The notes below the pieces were generated by a model. That model had not been told where the DNA came from. It saw nothing but the letters and a program-made list of their open reading frames with translations, and made no database searches. A program made the position numbers and the translations under genes. A stretch of DNA of 64,000 bases from Blastomussa wellsi (lineage: Eukaryota; Cnidaria; Anthozoa; Scleractinia; Plerogyridae): NCBI GenBank assembly GCA_947652115.1, contig OX393561.1, forward strand, positions 7,098,910-7,162,909. The letters are read 5' to 3'. Shown in pieces: positions 1 through 12,900 of this stretch (position 1 is the first letter of the stretch; the number at the start of each line of letters is the position of its first letter).

Positions 1-133
1 TGGTCGCACACTAGGGTTTTATTCACAGACTGGAACCTAATGAATGAGCTGCTATACGGCTTTCATTCAAATGGTCACGCGCAAGGGTTTTATCTACAGA
101 TTGAGGTTGAATTACTTTTTTCACCATTCTAGT
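1..133. repeat. partial tandem repeat, period about 71 bp
   Basis: Two similar units begin at 1 and 72, each starting TGGTC and sharing a GGGTTTTAT-CACAGA-type core. The first unit is cut by the window edge, so the full array is not visible. No gene is seen here. Confidence 0.4.
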
Positions 134-360
134 CTCTTAGCCGGCTGGTCCTGTGCACGAGGAACAAGTGGGACACAGGATTTGATTGGCTAGGATCTAA
201 CAAAGGTAGTCCAATGAAATCAACCGTTTTGAAATCCCTTTGTCGAAAGGGAGATTATAACAGTCGATTTCATTGGATTACCTTTGTAAGATTCTTGCCA
301 GTCGAATCATGTGTCCCCAGAGCGACTGGTTCCTCGTGCACAGGCCCAGCCGGCTAAGAG
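134..360. repeat. foldback MITE, CTCTTAGCCGGCTGG family, copy 1
   Basis: The ends CTCTTAGCCGGCTGG and CCAGCCGGCTAAGAG form an inverted repeat, and imperfect complementarity continues inwards for about 100 bp per arm. Internal motifs are GTGCACGAGGAACAAGTGG on one arm and its complement on the other. A second intact copy lies at 50646-50880, with fragments at 50545-50645, 50900-51000 and 51930-52010. No coding capacity; a non-autonomous element. Confidence 0.75.
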
Positions 361-677
361 GGGCAAGCGGCTCGGAGGACGAGAATGTTTTGGTGTCGAA
401 ATTCAACAGTGAGTGTAAAGGCTAAACAATGCTCTGCCAATCAAGTGTTTTGGTATTATTTTGATTTAATTAATTGTAAGAAAGACAAACATGTTCCTGA
501 GAGCTTTTACGCTGGTAAAGTTAAAAATTCGCTTCCCAAAATGGAGGCATGGTGAAGCACGTAAGACTAAGACTAGTGTTTGACTAATTTTATTCAATAA
601 ACAATAATTAGCCTTCAGTTACAAGTGGTCAGGTTATTCAAAGCTGTATTTTGTACTTTTGTAATGTAAGCATATGG

Positions 678-867
678 AAATAGGCCAATTCCGAGTTCTC
701 CTTTGCCTCGGTGTCAAAACGAGTCTAAGTGCGAAACCATTGTTATGAAAATGTGTTTTACCTGCATCTTCATTCTCATGCAAAACGAGCTCATTTCCAT
801 ATGAATAGTTTCGCACTTAGACTCGTTTTGACACCGAGGGAAAAGGGAACTCGGAAATGGCCTATTT
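678..867. repeat. foldback MITE with about 60 bp arms
   Basis: Nearly perfect inverted arms, AAATAGGCCAATTCCGAG outside and AACGAGTCTAAGTGCGAAAC inside, surround a loop of about 60 bp. It encodes nothing. Confidence 0.75.
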
Positions 868-2051
868 ACCCCAAAAACAAAAATGTGAGTTAGTTTATAA
901 CTATTTCTGAAATAAATGCATAATTCGAAGAATGCCTTGTCTGAATGTTTCGTCGAGTTTTGTATGCCTTGTACCTGAAGACGAACACTTCGTATTGTAA
1001 AAGGGACTTGGATTACTCATTCTCACTTTACAAAAATACCTCCAAGAAACAACCCTTGCCTTGTCAGTTGCTGATAACACAGGGCCAAAGGGGTGAGCCG
1101 CTTAGGGGTCACCCCCCCCCCCCCCTTCCGAAGAGAGTTTTAGAGAACCCAATTTTCAAAATTTCCCGGGGGCATGTCCCCCGGACCCCCTAGGCGCTTG
1201 GTCGGTCTGGCTCCCGGGGATACTCCCTTAAAGTTTGGATAGGTATGTGCCGCGAAGTAAACGGAATTTGATTCCCTATTTAAGGAGCAAACCCGAAAAA
1301 TGACACCCTTTTCAAGGAAAAAAACCAAGGCGTCAACGAGTTAACTTTTTGTCGTTCCGTAACGTCTTCAGTTTGACAGACCGTTTCTTTTTCGTTTAGC
1401 GTGGTTTTTACGCACTACAAATTGCAAAGTAAGCTTTGAAATTTTCGTTTCTTCTGAGTCGTCTACCGTCAAGCGCTTGGCTGGGTGACAGACGCGTGCC
1501 TTTTCCTTCGCTTCACGTTTGACGCAACAAGGAAAGAAGGACTGCTCGTATTCTAATCTTGTATAATTTAAAAATTTGTCGTTTATATAGGAACGTTTTT
1601 ATGTAACTCCCATCTCCTGCATTGCAACGAAAATGATACGTACATCAAAACATTGACATGGATAAATATAGCTTTTATTGATTGATTGATTGATTTTTGT
1701 TTTACTTTTAAAGCCAAGAGGGTTCTAACATTTAATATTTAAGTAGGCTGTCCGCTTTCAACTGAAAATCCACGGTTCTGATTGAGGTTCTTTCTCCAGT
1801 TTTGCCGATAAAACACAATCGCGTGCGTTGCCTTTGAGAGAAAAGTCAATAAATTTGGTCTTATAATTCAAAAAATTTTAGACTAATACTTTGGAGAGTA
1901 CTCAAACCACCAGGCTACTCGCCCTAGTTTTGTATGTATGATAGTCAACTTGGCTACGTGAAGTTGAGTATTCTTTCAAAGAAACGAAAGAGCAGGAGGT
2001 CTTAGTCTAACTGCAACAAGAGCACAGTTATTGAACAATTTGCGAAGCTTT
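868..2051. other. intergenic, with a GC-rich dispersed repeat and a C-tract
   Basis: No gene recognised. A poly-C run near 1111-1125 and the GC-rich block 1085-1330 (CCCGGGGGCATGTCCCCCGGA core) look like part of a dispersed repeat. A minus-strand AATAAA hexamer (plus TTTATT at 1674-1679) is a possible poly(A) signal for the gene ending at 2052. Confidence 0.4.
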
Positions 2052-3719
2052 TCAAGTCCATGCATCAGAAGGAAAGCGAACATATTTCTGCTCTGTGGTT
2101 TGTTCATCTGGCTGTGTACTCTGTGGCTCTGCATTTCCCGACGGACTCTGGACTTGGTCGATGATATCTTTCATGTCTCCTGTTAATATTATGCTCTTTC
2201 TCCTGCGCGCATGCGCTGTTCGTGGATTCATCAGCGGTCTCAAAGGATCAACATCGATGCTTTGTCTTTTGTTCATTTTTTGAATATGTGGAGTGTTTTC
2301 GCGTTCGTCCTGCATATTGTTGTCTTGCTGGATTTCCGTGGAACTGTCACTTCGTCGCAGTTCAGTAATTGTATCCTCTTTTACTTTAGTTGAAGAATTT
2401 TCTCTCTTTTCTTGCCTAAGTCCTTTCTCGGAGTTCTTGTTGGCTGGATTTCCAACAGTTTTTGGCCTTGAGCAAGCCGCCGTCACAGAGCGTAAACTCT
2501 TGCTTTGTGAAGGATCGGATTGCGATCTTCTTCGGACTGTGTTTTTCACGCTTAGCAGTCTGTTTACGTGGATTGTTTTGCGCGCCAAATTTCTAAACGT
2601 CCGTTTAGTTTGGCCCTGTTTGCCCGCTGTTTCCTTGTCTTCTTCATCTTTCGTTTCGCTCGTCGTTTCATCGATGCCTTTATTTTCCTCGTTTTTTGTC
2701 TCGCTTCCCTCCCCTAACGAAATTGGCTTATGCATATTGTGGATTGCCTCGGACGAGAGCTGCCCTTTCTGTTTTAATCCCTTGAGCAGTGCTGTAGCTA
2801 TAACCGAATGACCTATTTGACGAAATTTGCCTTTGATTCTCAGCGTTTCTTCCATCGTTAGTGTGGCGACCTCGTCGGCTTCTGACTGCGCTCGTCGACC
2901 TCTCGGGGTAATCGGATGCGAGGTCAGTTCGCCGGGAACAGACCGTGCCCTGTTCACCTTTTTATCAGTCCTACTGGGGGCTAGCGGGGTTAACTGAGCC
3001 GGCGAACGTGGGGGATAAACTACCTCGTTATCTTTGTTTGCGCTTAAAGGCCTGTCAAGAATAGGCGATTTTCGTTTCACTGAAGGGCTCATCTCGGCTG
3101 GAGGATTTGGCGTTTTGATAACGGGTAAAAATCCACTTTTGCCACCTTCCTCGGAAACCGGCCTTTTTCCGGCGGACAATACAGAGGCCGAAATTTTTGG
3201 TTGCGTAAATTTTGCACCCCCAGAAATTCCTTGTGGATTATTTTGCTGCCCTCTTATTTCAAGAACATTTATTTCACGTTGGCGAAGGTTTGGCGATGGT
3301 TTTCTCTGGTCATTTTTGGTTTGAATTGAAGGTGTTCCTGTACATGGTTGTACCTTTAAGCCGCCACTACCGTTGGAATCATGTTTACTTGTGCAATCTT
3401 GTTTAACGCCCGGCGAAGCCATGCTAGTCGTTCTCGTAGCAACAGCAACCTTTCGCAAATTCTTTTCAACTCCAGAGCTTTCCACCAAGTTTTCCTCCAA
3501 AGTTGCGGCTCGTACCCTTCTCCTCAACGGCGCTCGAATTTGCAATAGCGTTTCCTTCACTTTGGAAATCTCTCGAAGTTCTTTCTCAAGTAGTTTTTCT
3601 TCGCGTTGGTACATTATAATTTGTTTCTGCATGGCAATTTCGTGCATGACATTTCTATGTTGGGCCACGCCGTCCCTATCCCATCTCTCAAAGGTTTTTC
3701 CTTTTTGACCGTTGTTCAT
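2052..3719 (-). CDS. unrecognised 555-aa basic, low-complexity protein with an N-terminal coiled coil
   Basis: An intronless reading frame starts at a true ATG (3719) and ends at TGA (2052-2054). I do not recognise the family. Residues about 20-75 are a charged helix rich in Glu, Lys, Leu and Gln (motif REEKLLEKELREISKVKETL), probably a coiled coil, followed by a basic patch (APLRRRVR). The rest is Ser/Thr/Pro/Lys/Glu-rich and probably disordered, with several RRxS-type basic phosphosite-like motifs (RRRSQS, RRRKSI). A second predicted helix lies around FRQIGHSVIATALLKGLKQ. There is no signal peptide, membrane segment or catalytic motif. A frame of this length in AT-rich DNA without stops is unlikely by chance. 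The composition would suit a cytoskeletal or nuclear adaptor, but that is a guess. Confidence 0.72.
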   Translation of the reverse strand: MNNGQKGKTFERWDRDGVAQHRNVMHEIAMQKQIIMYQREEKLLEKELREISKVKETLLQIRAPLRRRVRAATLEENLVESSGVEKNLRKVAVATRTTSMASPGVKQDCTSKHDSNGSGGLKVQPCTGTPSIQTKNDQRKPSPNLRQREINVLEIRGQQNNPQGISGGAKFTQPKISASVLSAGKRPVSEEGGKSGFLPVIKTPNPPAEMSPSVKRKSPILDRPLSANKDNEVVYPPRSPAQLTPLAPSRTDKKVNRARSVPGELTSHPITPRGRRAQSEADEVATLTMEETLRIKGKFRQIGHSVIATALLKGLKQKGQLSSEAIHNMHKPISLGEGSETKNEENKGIDETTSETKDEEDKETAGKQGQTKRTFRNLARKTIHVNRLLSVKNTVRRRSQSDPSQSKSLRSVTAACSRPKTVGNPANKNSEKGLRQEKRENSSTKVKEDTITELRRSDSSTEIQQDNNMQDERENTPHIQKMNKRQSIDVDPLRPLMNPRTAHARRRKSIILTGDMKDIIDQVQSPSGNAEPQSTQPDEQTTEQKYVRFPSDAWT

Positions 3720-5438
3720 TGTAGAGTTAAAAGTATCTGTTATTTTGCCGGCGATGTCCTTATCATCTCATTGATGTGTTACATATTGCACACAAGCACT
3801 CCAAACAGTACGATGCTGAAACAACAGCATGTCACCTAAAATTTAACTCTAATGACGTATGTTAATAGGTTTTGCAACCATAGCTAAGACCCCCTTGGGA
3901 AAAGAGCTTTCACAAAGTTTACAAAACTAATTAACAAGTCGATATGCGACTACTTTTGAATGAAGGGCACGGAACAGAATTTTCAATTTTCGGCAAAAAT
4001 TGTTACTGAAATGAGGATATTTGTTCATTTGACGCGATTTATGTCACTTATCAAGCTTTAGTACTTTGTAAACCTGTTTAACAACGTTTGACAGTTTGCG
4101 TTTTCAGCTAAGCATCTATCAGTACTCGAGTTATTGGAAGACTTGTAAAGAACATAATTCCCTTTGTTTATGCTTGAAGCGACAATTAAAAGTGTTTTAC
4201 AATCAATGCGGTGAAACATCTTTTTGTTAGAGTGTACGCGGATTAGTGTATTTATTGTTTAATTTGTTGCGTACCTTTTGATCCTTGCAAAAAATTCAAT
4301 TGGCTTGTACTGGAAGTATTGACGTGTTTTCACAAAACCATTAGTTACGTTTTTGCATTGAACACAAGCTGTGTACAGAATTTTTAAGTTAGATGCTCAT
4401 TCGACCCAGTGTAACTATAGAATAACTCTTAAAACAAATGTTTTAAACGGAGTTTTTAGGTGGACGTTTTAAAATCTTGTAAAATTGAATTTCGTTTCAA
4501 GAAGAACACACGTCTTCGTTTTCATTATCTAATATTATGTTTAGGAACAATCTGTGACTCAGTTTCTCTCACTAACATTGTTTTGCGGCCTGCATGTGGA
4601 AAATGCTTTTCACAAAGCCCAGAATAAGACAACATCACGATAGAAGAACTAAACTACTTGACGGAAGGCGCCAAGAAAATAAAATAATTATCTTGCTCAA
4701 GTTTCCCTTGCTGAGCTTTACATTCATCTCACGAGGGAGAACAGCCATTTATAATCACACTTAGCACTGTTTCATGCCTTTGTTTACTGTTATGATTGGA
4801 ATACAACTGCGGTATGATTGACAACGTAATTACCGTAAAAGTTAGATGACGCAGGTAGGGGACTTTATTTGAAGTGTGTTTAATTAATTGCAGAGAACGT
4901 GGGTGCGGAGGGTTTAGCGATTTCAGTTTATAAAGTCTTAAATTTTCAATAATTGGCTTTCTTGCCATTTGATGACGAAATCCCACCTCCGTGACGGAAC
5001 TAAGCTCCCGGTGGTCGTCTCATGACGACTTTGCTCTCGCGATTACTTTCGGTGTATTCGCGAGCTCTCGCACTGCTTTTTATTGGATAAAATAAGTCGG
5101 AAACTTCTCGAGAGTTTCGGCAAAATTTTGCCAAAACTGGCACTTGTACCCCGACTGCGTTCTTTTCGTAAATGCAGTGGTGGGAGGAGAGTAGCCCAGG
5201 GTTGGAGTATGCTATCCATGCAAAGGAAAAAAGGAATTCCTAAAGTCAACGTCAAATGCCATCTATCACTTTTTATTAAAAACTAACTATGGTGTATTGC
5301 ATTTCCTGAGTTCTGATTGGCTTAGAGGTAATGGTATTTTAGCTCGTATACCATTGACGTACAAATATGGTACGTGTACGCGTAAAAGAATGCATTTTTA
5401 GCAATGTTTGTACAATATTTTTGGGGCGTTTTTAATAA
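3720..5438. other. intergenic upstream of the 555-aa gene
   Basis: AT-rich, with only short overlapping frames and no conserved domain. It presumably holds the 5' UTR and promoter of the minus-strand gene starting at 3719. I see no RNA gene or clear repeat, apart from a short imperfect palindrome around 5098-5119. Confidence 0.3.
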
Positions 5439-5554
5439 AACAATTATTCCACTCGCGCTTGTTGGACATGAAATGGTTATAGCCAGCTCGGCGCTACGCG
5501 CCTCGTTGGCTATCTACCGTCTCATATCCAACGCGCGATCGTGGAATAATTGTT
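5439..5554. repeat. foldback element, AACAATTATTCCAC termini
   Basis: AACAATTATTCCAC at the left and GTGGAATAATTGTT at the right are perfect inverted ends. The arms continue imperfectly (GTTGGACATGA / TCATATCCAAC) into a GC-rich centre with GCGCTACGCGC. It is about 116 bp and non-coding. Confidence 0.75.
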
Positions 5555-6946
5555 AAATATACCCCAGTGAAATGTGATGCAAGTAAACATGTTTGCTGTT
5601 ACGTTTTTAAACTTTATTTCATTTACATTCTGCGTCTTGTCAGTAAATAAGTTTCTTAAAGTTCTTTTGTTCGGTCAATACTTTTTCAAGTGAAAAATAC
5701 AGTTGCATTTATGAAGTAAATAAAAATAAACGTTTTACAATTCTAGAGTGCTTGTTTCTCCAAACTTCAATAACGAAAATAATTATAGTCATTTTCTTCG
5801 TGAAAAAGCTAGGTATTTAACTGGATCTTAATCTTGCATAAGTCGTTTTACTGTGATTCAAATTACTTTAATTTCCTTTTTGCGGAAGCTCTACACTTGT
5901 TTGGTCTCGTGCAATCTCAGCGGTCATCGTTCCTCGAGTCATCGTTCGTCGCTGCACAGGCTTGACGAAACGAGCGACTCTCGAAAGTTCCGTTACAGGA
6001 TCGATTTTGATTGGTTTTGAAGACAATAAAAATGACCGGAAGTAAAATACCATGTAGGTCGTTGGGTCAAGCTTTTGAAAGGTAGGCATGCGCAGTTGAA
6101 CCAGAAGTCCAATATTTTCGGCCTTCAAATCGGATCTTTCCAGGGTCGCTCGGGTACGAGGGTGGGTCTCGTGTAACAGGAATTGTTTTTTAATTAGGTA
6201 TAAATTATAACGTTTCATTGGGCCGTGTTGATTAATGGTTTTCTTGATTTCCTGTCAAACCTTAAATGACAGTCATGCAAGCCAGGTACTTGTTTTCGTT
6301 GGATTCTCAAGATTCCTCGCGAAGATTTAAGTGGGCGAAACTTTTTTCACTGAAAGAAAACAGCTGTTATTCTGAGTAAATGTTACCTTTTTTGTACTGA
6401 TATTATGTTGTAAATGAAGTTCAACTTTTTTAATTTGTTTTAAAATAATGAGAAATAATGAGTACTTCATTTTCGGTTACGTAAGATGGGTTTAAAGCCT
6501 AAACCTAAAAAACTAAAGATATTATAACTCCTATGCTTGTGCAAGCAATGCTCTTTAGTATCTTGGGAAAATATGACGCCAGATAATAAATTTATTAATT
6601 AGGGCAACGATTTTCACCTTAGTGTCAAAAATAATTCCCGTTGACTTTGATTCTGCATTACTAAGCGTTTTGATTGGTTGAAGAAGGTCCCGCCACTTTC
6701 GCAACAAACCGTGACTCGCACGCACACGTTTTCCCGCGCTTTTCGCCTCCTCTACATGTATTTGCTGAGACTTTTGATTGGTTCTTGCCGTACCCACCCT
6801 CCGAGGAAGAACCGGGGGGAAGGGAACCTCTCGTTTATCCTAGGGGGCTGGTTATGGCTACACGTAGGCTAGAGTGGCGTTTGGTTTCACGACACGAAAC
6901 CGAAAATCGATTTATATGAGCAAATAATAGAAATATTTCTAATAAT
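5555..6946. other. intergenic, downstream of the first synaptotagmin-like gene
   Basis: No recognisable gene. Short frames at 5868-6218 and 6555-6919 have no family resemblance and no splice support. The segment contains the 3' UTR and downstream region of the minus-strand gene that ends at 6947. Confidence 0.3.
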
Positions 6947-9900
6947 TTAACTAGTTAACGTATGCCAGTATTTTATCATATTTCGCGGATTCGTCATCAT
7001 TTCAGTCCAGTGTTCACACGCAGTCCCCCTCGCGTACATCATTCCTCCCAACAGGACCCTACCGATTAACTGGTCTTCCTTCCCTCCTCCCCTAGAGTGC
7101 ATAATTGATACCAGTAAAGTACCAGAGCCCAGGTCATCCCCGGACACTGCGAAATTAAAAGATTCGTTGAACAGTGGATCTCGCGTTGCATGATGGACCG
7201 TACTTTTCTTTGTCTTGATAATTTTATTTCCGATTGAAAACGTCACTTTGGCGTATGAATCTGAAAAGATAATAAAGAAAAATACTTGTCACTGAATTAA
7301 TGTCAATCTGAATTTAAATGATCCATTCTTGATGATATTAAAGGGACACTGACACCATTTTTAGCATGATTTTTGACATCTCAAAAACATACATCGATCT
7401 TTGGAGGCTGAACAATAATGGTTTTATTTTTGTAGAGCAGTGCTGCTCGACAAATGATTAGAACCCATTAGGAAGCGAGGATGGCTAGCGATGGCGAGGA
7501 TGGAAACGGATTGTGATATGGATTTTTGAAAAAGCGTCAGGATGTCAGTTTTTCAAAGGTTCAAGTTTGGCTCGAAAATCGTTGAAATTTTGTAAAAATG
7601 ATGCTGTAGTGTGGACGTTCTTCAAGAAATTGCTTTTAATTATTTAGTTAGAGCTAATTAAGTTCTTATTTTTTCATCTTAAATCCAGGGACCATTTCGT
7701 GACTTTATAACAGTTTTAGGCAAATATTACGTGACATTGTCCCTTTAACAACGATCATAACCCAAAGGTATGCGCCGTTTTTTTGGCAAAACGAAGAGCC
7801 TAGAATTCGCCACTAACTGGTTCTTACTCTCAGCAGATCGTTCTAATCTGGAAAGATACACCTTTCAAACGAAACATATGTCGCTGTGGAAAGACCTCGA
7901 GAACTTTTGTTATTTCGTAAGAAAAAGCTTTCACTTGACTTGGCTGTTTAGTGATTGGTTCAAAACAGTTTTCTAACCAATCACAATGAAGCTGTTATTG
8001 CCTCAGCCAATCAGATTCCAACCAAAACTAATCACGATACACGTGAAGATTTTTCTCCCACGCCTCACGCATTTTTTACTTGCTGAAGCGCTAGCTTGGC
8101 TCTGTCCCAGACTCCTTGTAAACGAATTACTTATATGAAAATAAAGAACAGAAACTTTACTTAAGATCGAGAATCATATTTGCACAAATAAATTTAGCAC
8201 TTCAAATAATAACTAGTTTACAAGCGAGGGCAAAGCGTATGAAACAATAATATCAATTTCTGCCCACAACCAAAAAAAGCTTTCATAAGTAAAGTGAATA
8301 ATTCTGCACTGTCACCTGTCCCGTGGGGCTCCATTTTCTTTAGGTTGGCTGCTCTTAGAACGATAATAGTAAGCCTGTCCAGGGTGGGGTAATATGACAT
8401 AGAAATATGGATTTCGCCAAGTTCAGATGGGCTCTAAAACAAAACGTAAACAAAACAAAAAGTGCAGTGAAAATAAATGCAAAACAAGTGGAAACGATAA
8501 AGGTAAAAGCAAAAATCAAGGCGGAATGTGGAACGATGGTATTGAAATGGCAGTGGCTAGAACTTGGTCACGTCAAAATCTTTAAAGGGCCCCCCCTAGT
8601 CAGCCACACCTTTGTTAATGTTTACATGCGAGAGTTTCAATATTATATTTTGGCTTGGAGCGTGTCGAAACGAAAGAGATTAATGAGAAACTTGCTAATG
8701 AAGGCAATTTAAACATTTCCAATAACTTGCAGCAATGCAACAAGATTACGCTTCATCATGCAATTTCCATAATTTCGATGACATCCAAAATGGCGGAGGC
8801 TGACTAGGACCCTTTAAGCCGGAGAAAATGAGGTAACAGAGAAGGACACTGAAGGCGTTGGCTGGGATATATCAATTCCACGAAGGTTATTTATAGATTG
8901 GCTTTCGAACGGAATTAAGGCTGTTTCTCGTGACGTCAGCAAAATACCATTTTCCTTGTGTTTTGGAAGTCATTTTCATCGAAAAACGTCTCTCCACTCG
9001 GTCCGCCATTACAAGCGAAATTTTGCTTTTCTCCTAAATAGAGATTGGCCTTGGTGGGGACTTCCGAGGAACGGATTTCCGTTTCAAAGGCCACTCTAAA
9101 AATAACTTCAGTGCAGGAAATGAGAGTGATGGCAAATTGACAAGTGCAATTGACAAACCCCAAAGCCTGAACTGGGAATGTCCCCCCCTGTCCCCCTGAT
9201 TTTCTCTTAATTGTCGGGGACTGGGGCACATATTACGTAATTATGTAACCCGTGACAACGGAGCACGTGAATTATTAGGAGCTTACCCACCCAATAAGTT
9301 GCTAATCCGAATCGATTGAATCAGAGAGATAGTTTTGACCGTGATTGTTCAACTACCTTGTGAAAACCTGCGATTATTAAACACATTAACATCAACCTTG
9401 TGACTTGTCTTGGATACTGTCTCCAGCGGCCGGAGAAGTTCAGCAAATTCTTGATAAAAAGGTTCTGTTTTAATAAGTCACGATGTTTACAAAACCCAGT
9501 GTGGTATGTTCAGTTATGTTATGACGAATCAGTGAAGATTAGGAACAGCCGAAAATGTATATGATACTCATATTTTTTTTTCATTTTTTAATATTTTCTC
9601 GTGATTGATTGAATTTAAAAGCAATTTATTCTGGTCTTCATGAACTGATTACACTTCTAATAAAAACTCCAAAGTGTAATTGCATCTCCACCGGTCCATT
9701 TTTCCACGACACCCATTTCCCCAAAATACATCGCCTAGCTCGATGCGATTCTTAGATAGGCGCCATTTTTATATATACGTATATTTGATTTTGTAGCAGC
9801 AATACTGCGTACGCGTAGGTTTTGGTTTTATCAAAAAGCAGACTGTTTTCTCAACGGAATTCAGTGGTTTTCCAAATATGCGGAGAATTTAAGATCAATT

Positions 9901-12900
9901 CACAAGGAATTCGAAAACAGTTCTCAGCTACCGACAGATCTGATGGTGGTGAAAGCACAAGATAGGGCTCGTTACCGTCAATCAAACTAACGATGGCATC
10001 TTTTGGCATTTTTTATTGGCGGCGGCGACAAATAGACCATTGATATGCGGTCATAAGCAGTGATTTTCGAGTTGTATCATCATATCTTATCAGCAGGAAA
10101 GTACTGAAAACAGTGTAAAATAATTTCCATTTGTCGAAAGTGAATTGTTTTCCAGATAAGACCTCTCCAGTTATGTCTTTGTCGAGAGAAGTCAAAATTC
10201 AAGGCAGTTTTATAGCCACAGACATAACAGTTTTAAAAGTAAGAAAATAGCCAATTGATTAGTTGGTAGCATGTGGTCAAATTTTGGTATCAGGTTAACA
10301 GGATTAAAATAGTTTGACCGGAAGAGGGACCTACCTCTTGAATGGCCACGAGATCTTTCCACAATTCCACTTTCTGTTCGGTGTTTATCTCATGCAGGGG
10401 AAACAAAACCTCTCCCACGACTGTCTGCTGACTCGCTCTATACCCGTCAAATACAGACAAACGAAGTGTACACGTCTCGAGCTCCGAAACAGGCACATTG
10501 AAATAGAACATCTCATCGAAATTTGGCCGGCACGTTTTCCGTTTGCACTTACTCTGCGAGGCGTGTTTCTCTTCGGGACACAAAATGTGCAGCTTTACAA
10601 ACGGGTCGCACGTTTTCGTCGTCTTACCGCGAGGCGACAGATTTCGCGCCTTGACCAAAGTCACGGCTAAACTCTCCGCTGATTTGTCGTACTCCAAATT
10701 GAACCAAATTCGTCCGAGATGGTCCAAGGGATAATCCTCGGCCGCGTCATCATCGTCATCTTCCAGCGCACTTGCCGGACTCGGCTCACGGCTGGAAACC
10801 GATTTGGAAGCTCGTCCTTCCAATCGCTCTTGAGCGTCGAAGAACATTTCTTCGCTTGACATAGGTGACAGCGATTCTTCGGAGGAGAGTATTTTTTCTG
10901 GCAGCCGACGTAACTTTTTCTTCTGCGGGTATGGCTGCTGAGCTGTTTTGACGGTAAATTCCGGTGGCTGTACAGCGGTTTTCGCTATCTGTGAGTATTG
11001 TTTGTATTTTTCGGCTTTCTGGCGCTGTATTCTAACTAGGTACAGTGTGACCAGGAGAATAACACTCAGCGAACCAAGAGCGACTGTTAAGACCACAGCT
11101 AAAACGGGAACTGAAAGATCAGGAAAAAAGAATTAGCGCTATCACGGCAAGGTGACAGAAGTTTCGGTTTACGAACGTTCTTTATATCTGACCTCCACTC
11201 CCAAAGATAAAGATATGGTGCATTGTCTCGCAGTTTTAATCCTCTTTAACCCCTGGCTGATCATGATAAACAAGCATTTATGCGGATATGAATATACTTC
11301 AAGCACTCAAGTATGGAAAAATAAAGAGCAGTGTCTTAATTCTCAGAACTTGCAGCTTTTTTGACAATCAAAATCCGCTGTTAAAGAATTTTAAAGATAT
11401 TTTGTCTTGGGTGGTAAAAATAGATTGCCGACTGTTTTTCTTGTACTCGTGGCCTATTTCTTTGTGAGTATTATAACGAAAAATTAGAGTTTTGGTCTCT
11501 GATCTACACGAGAAATAAAACATCAATGAAAGGGTTAATTGTTCTAACACTTAACCGGATTGTAAATCAATACTGAAAGAACTAGAAATGTAAAGTATAC
11601 ACAGGGGAGTTCTTTGCTTTTTTCTCAAACTGAGAGTGTGCGCTGTGCGGAAATATCTTTGTCTAGGTCACCTCTAACAGGCAAATTACACGGGTAAAGC
11701 ACAGATTGATTGAAATCAGCTAATTCACTGAATTACTCGTATTAGAATCGTATTGCATTTTTATGAGCTTCTTTTCGAGAAGTTTTTAGAGTCTTTTAAG
11801 CAACACATTGTTGTTATGAATTAATTAAACGGCTTCTAAAGACGGGTATTTGAAACTTTATAGTTATGATTTATGTACGTCACGGTTTGTGCATTTTGAA
11901 AAATTTAGCCGAAATTTTTCAAATTCGACATTTGCAATAAAGAAGTCGGGTCGTGCCCGACGAAATATTGGAAAAGTATATTAGTTAATCCCAACTGTAC
12001 GGTCAGCCTTTCTGTATTCAGTTCTTTAATCCGTCTCAACCCGCCAGTCCGTGCTACTGTTTGGCCAAATCCGTCAATCCGCCACTGTTTTCGTTCAAAT
12101 CCGCATCCACGTTCGAATTCCTTGAAACCTTTCTGTGTAATAGTTTCACTGAAAACCCTGAAAGGACTGTGGATGTTTCTATGGCAATTCTTCAAGAGGT
12201 TTCGTCTCATTGCTTCTTTTTCCGGTAGTTCTAATGTAAAGCGGTGGTTTGGGTCTCATCCAAACAGAAAATGGAGAAAACCACTGGGCCAAGGCCACGA
12301 TCCGAACTTCGTATCATGCAGAGTCCGGAATCCCAGCTAAAATTATCTGCCAATCCGTGATCCACTGCATTTTCGAAATCCGCGAATCCTCGCTGAAATC
12401 CGCAAACCGTGTGCTTTTTAAAGGTGGATTTCCACTGTCGCGTAATTCTTTACGTGCGTAAATAAAATTAGAGACGATGTATGGAAAACTTCCGTACACG
12501 TTTACGCTGGTCGTTCATACATTGTGTCTAAATTTTTTTACCCACGTAAACGCACGTAAAAAAATACGCGACAGTGGAAATCCACCTTGAGGCTAAATCC
12601 GTTGATCCGCGAACCTATTCACCCCCCTCTTTAACCATCCTTGTTCCTTTTTGGTTTAATATCACCTCTTTGTTGTTTTTCTTCCTTAGTAAACTATTAG
12701 TTTGAGGTTTCTTACGTTTAGGGAAATTTGGTTCGTCCCAAAAAGGGATTCCGAATATCGTGACGTAACTTTTTTAACAGACAGTTGAGGTCATTTAGAA
12801 CCTTTGAACAGGTTGGGCAATGGGGTAGAACTATGTGGCGCATACCCTACGAGCAGAGGACCTTCGATCGCCCTAGATCGAAGGGACCCTACTCGCAGGG

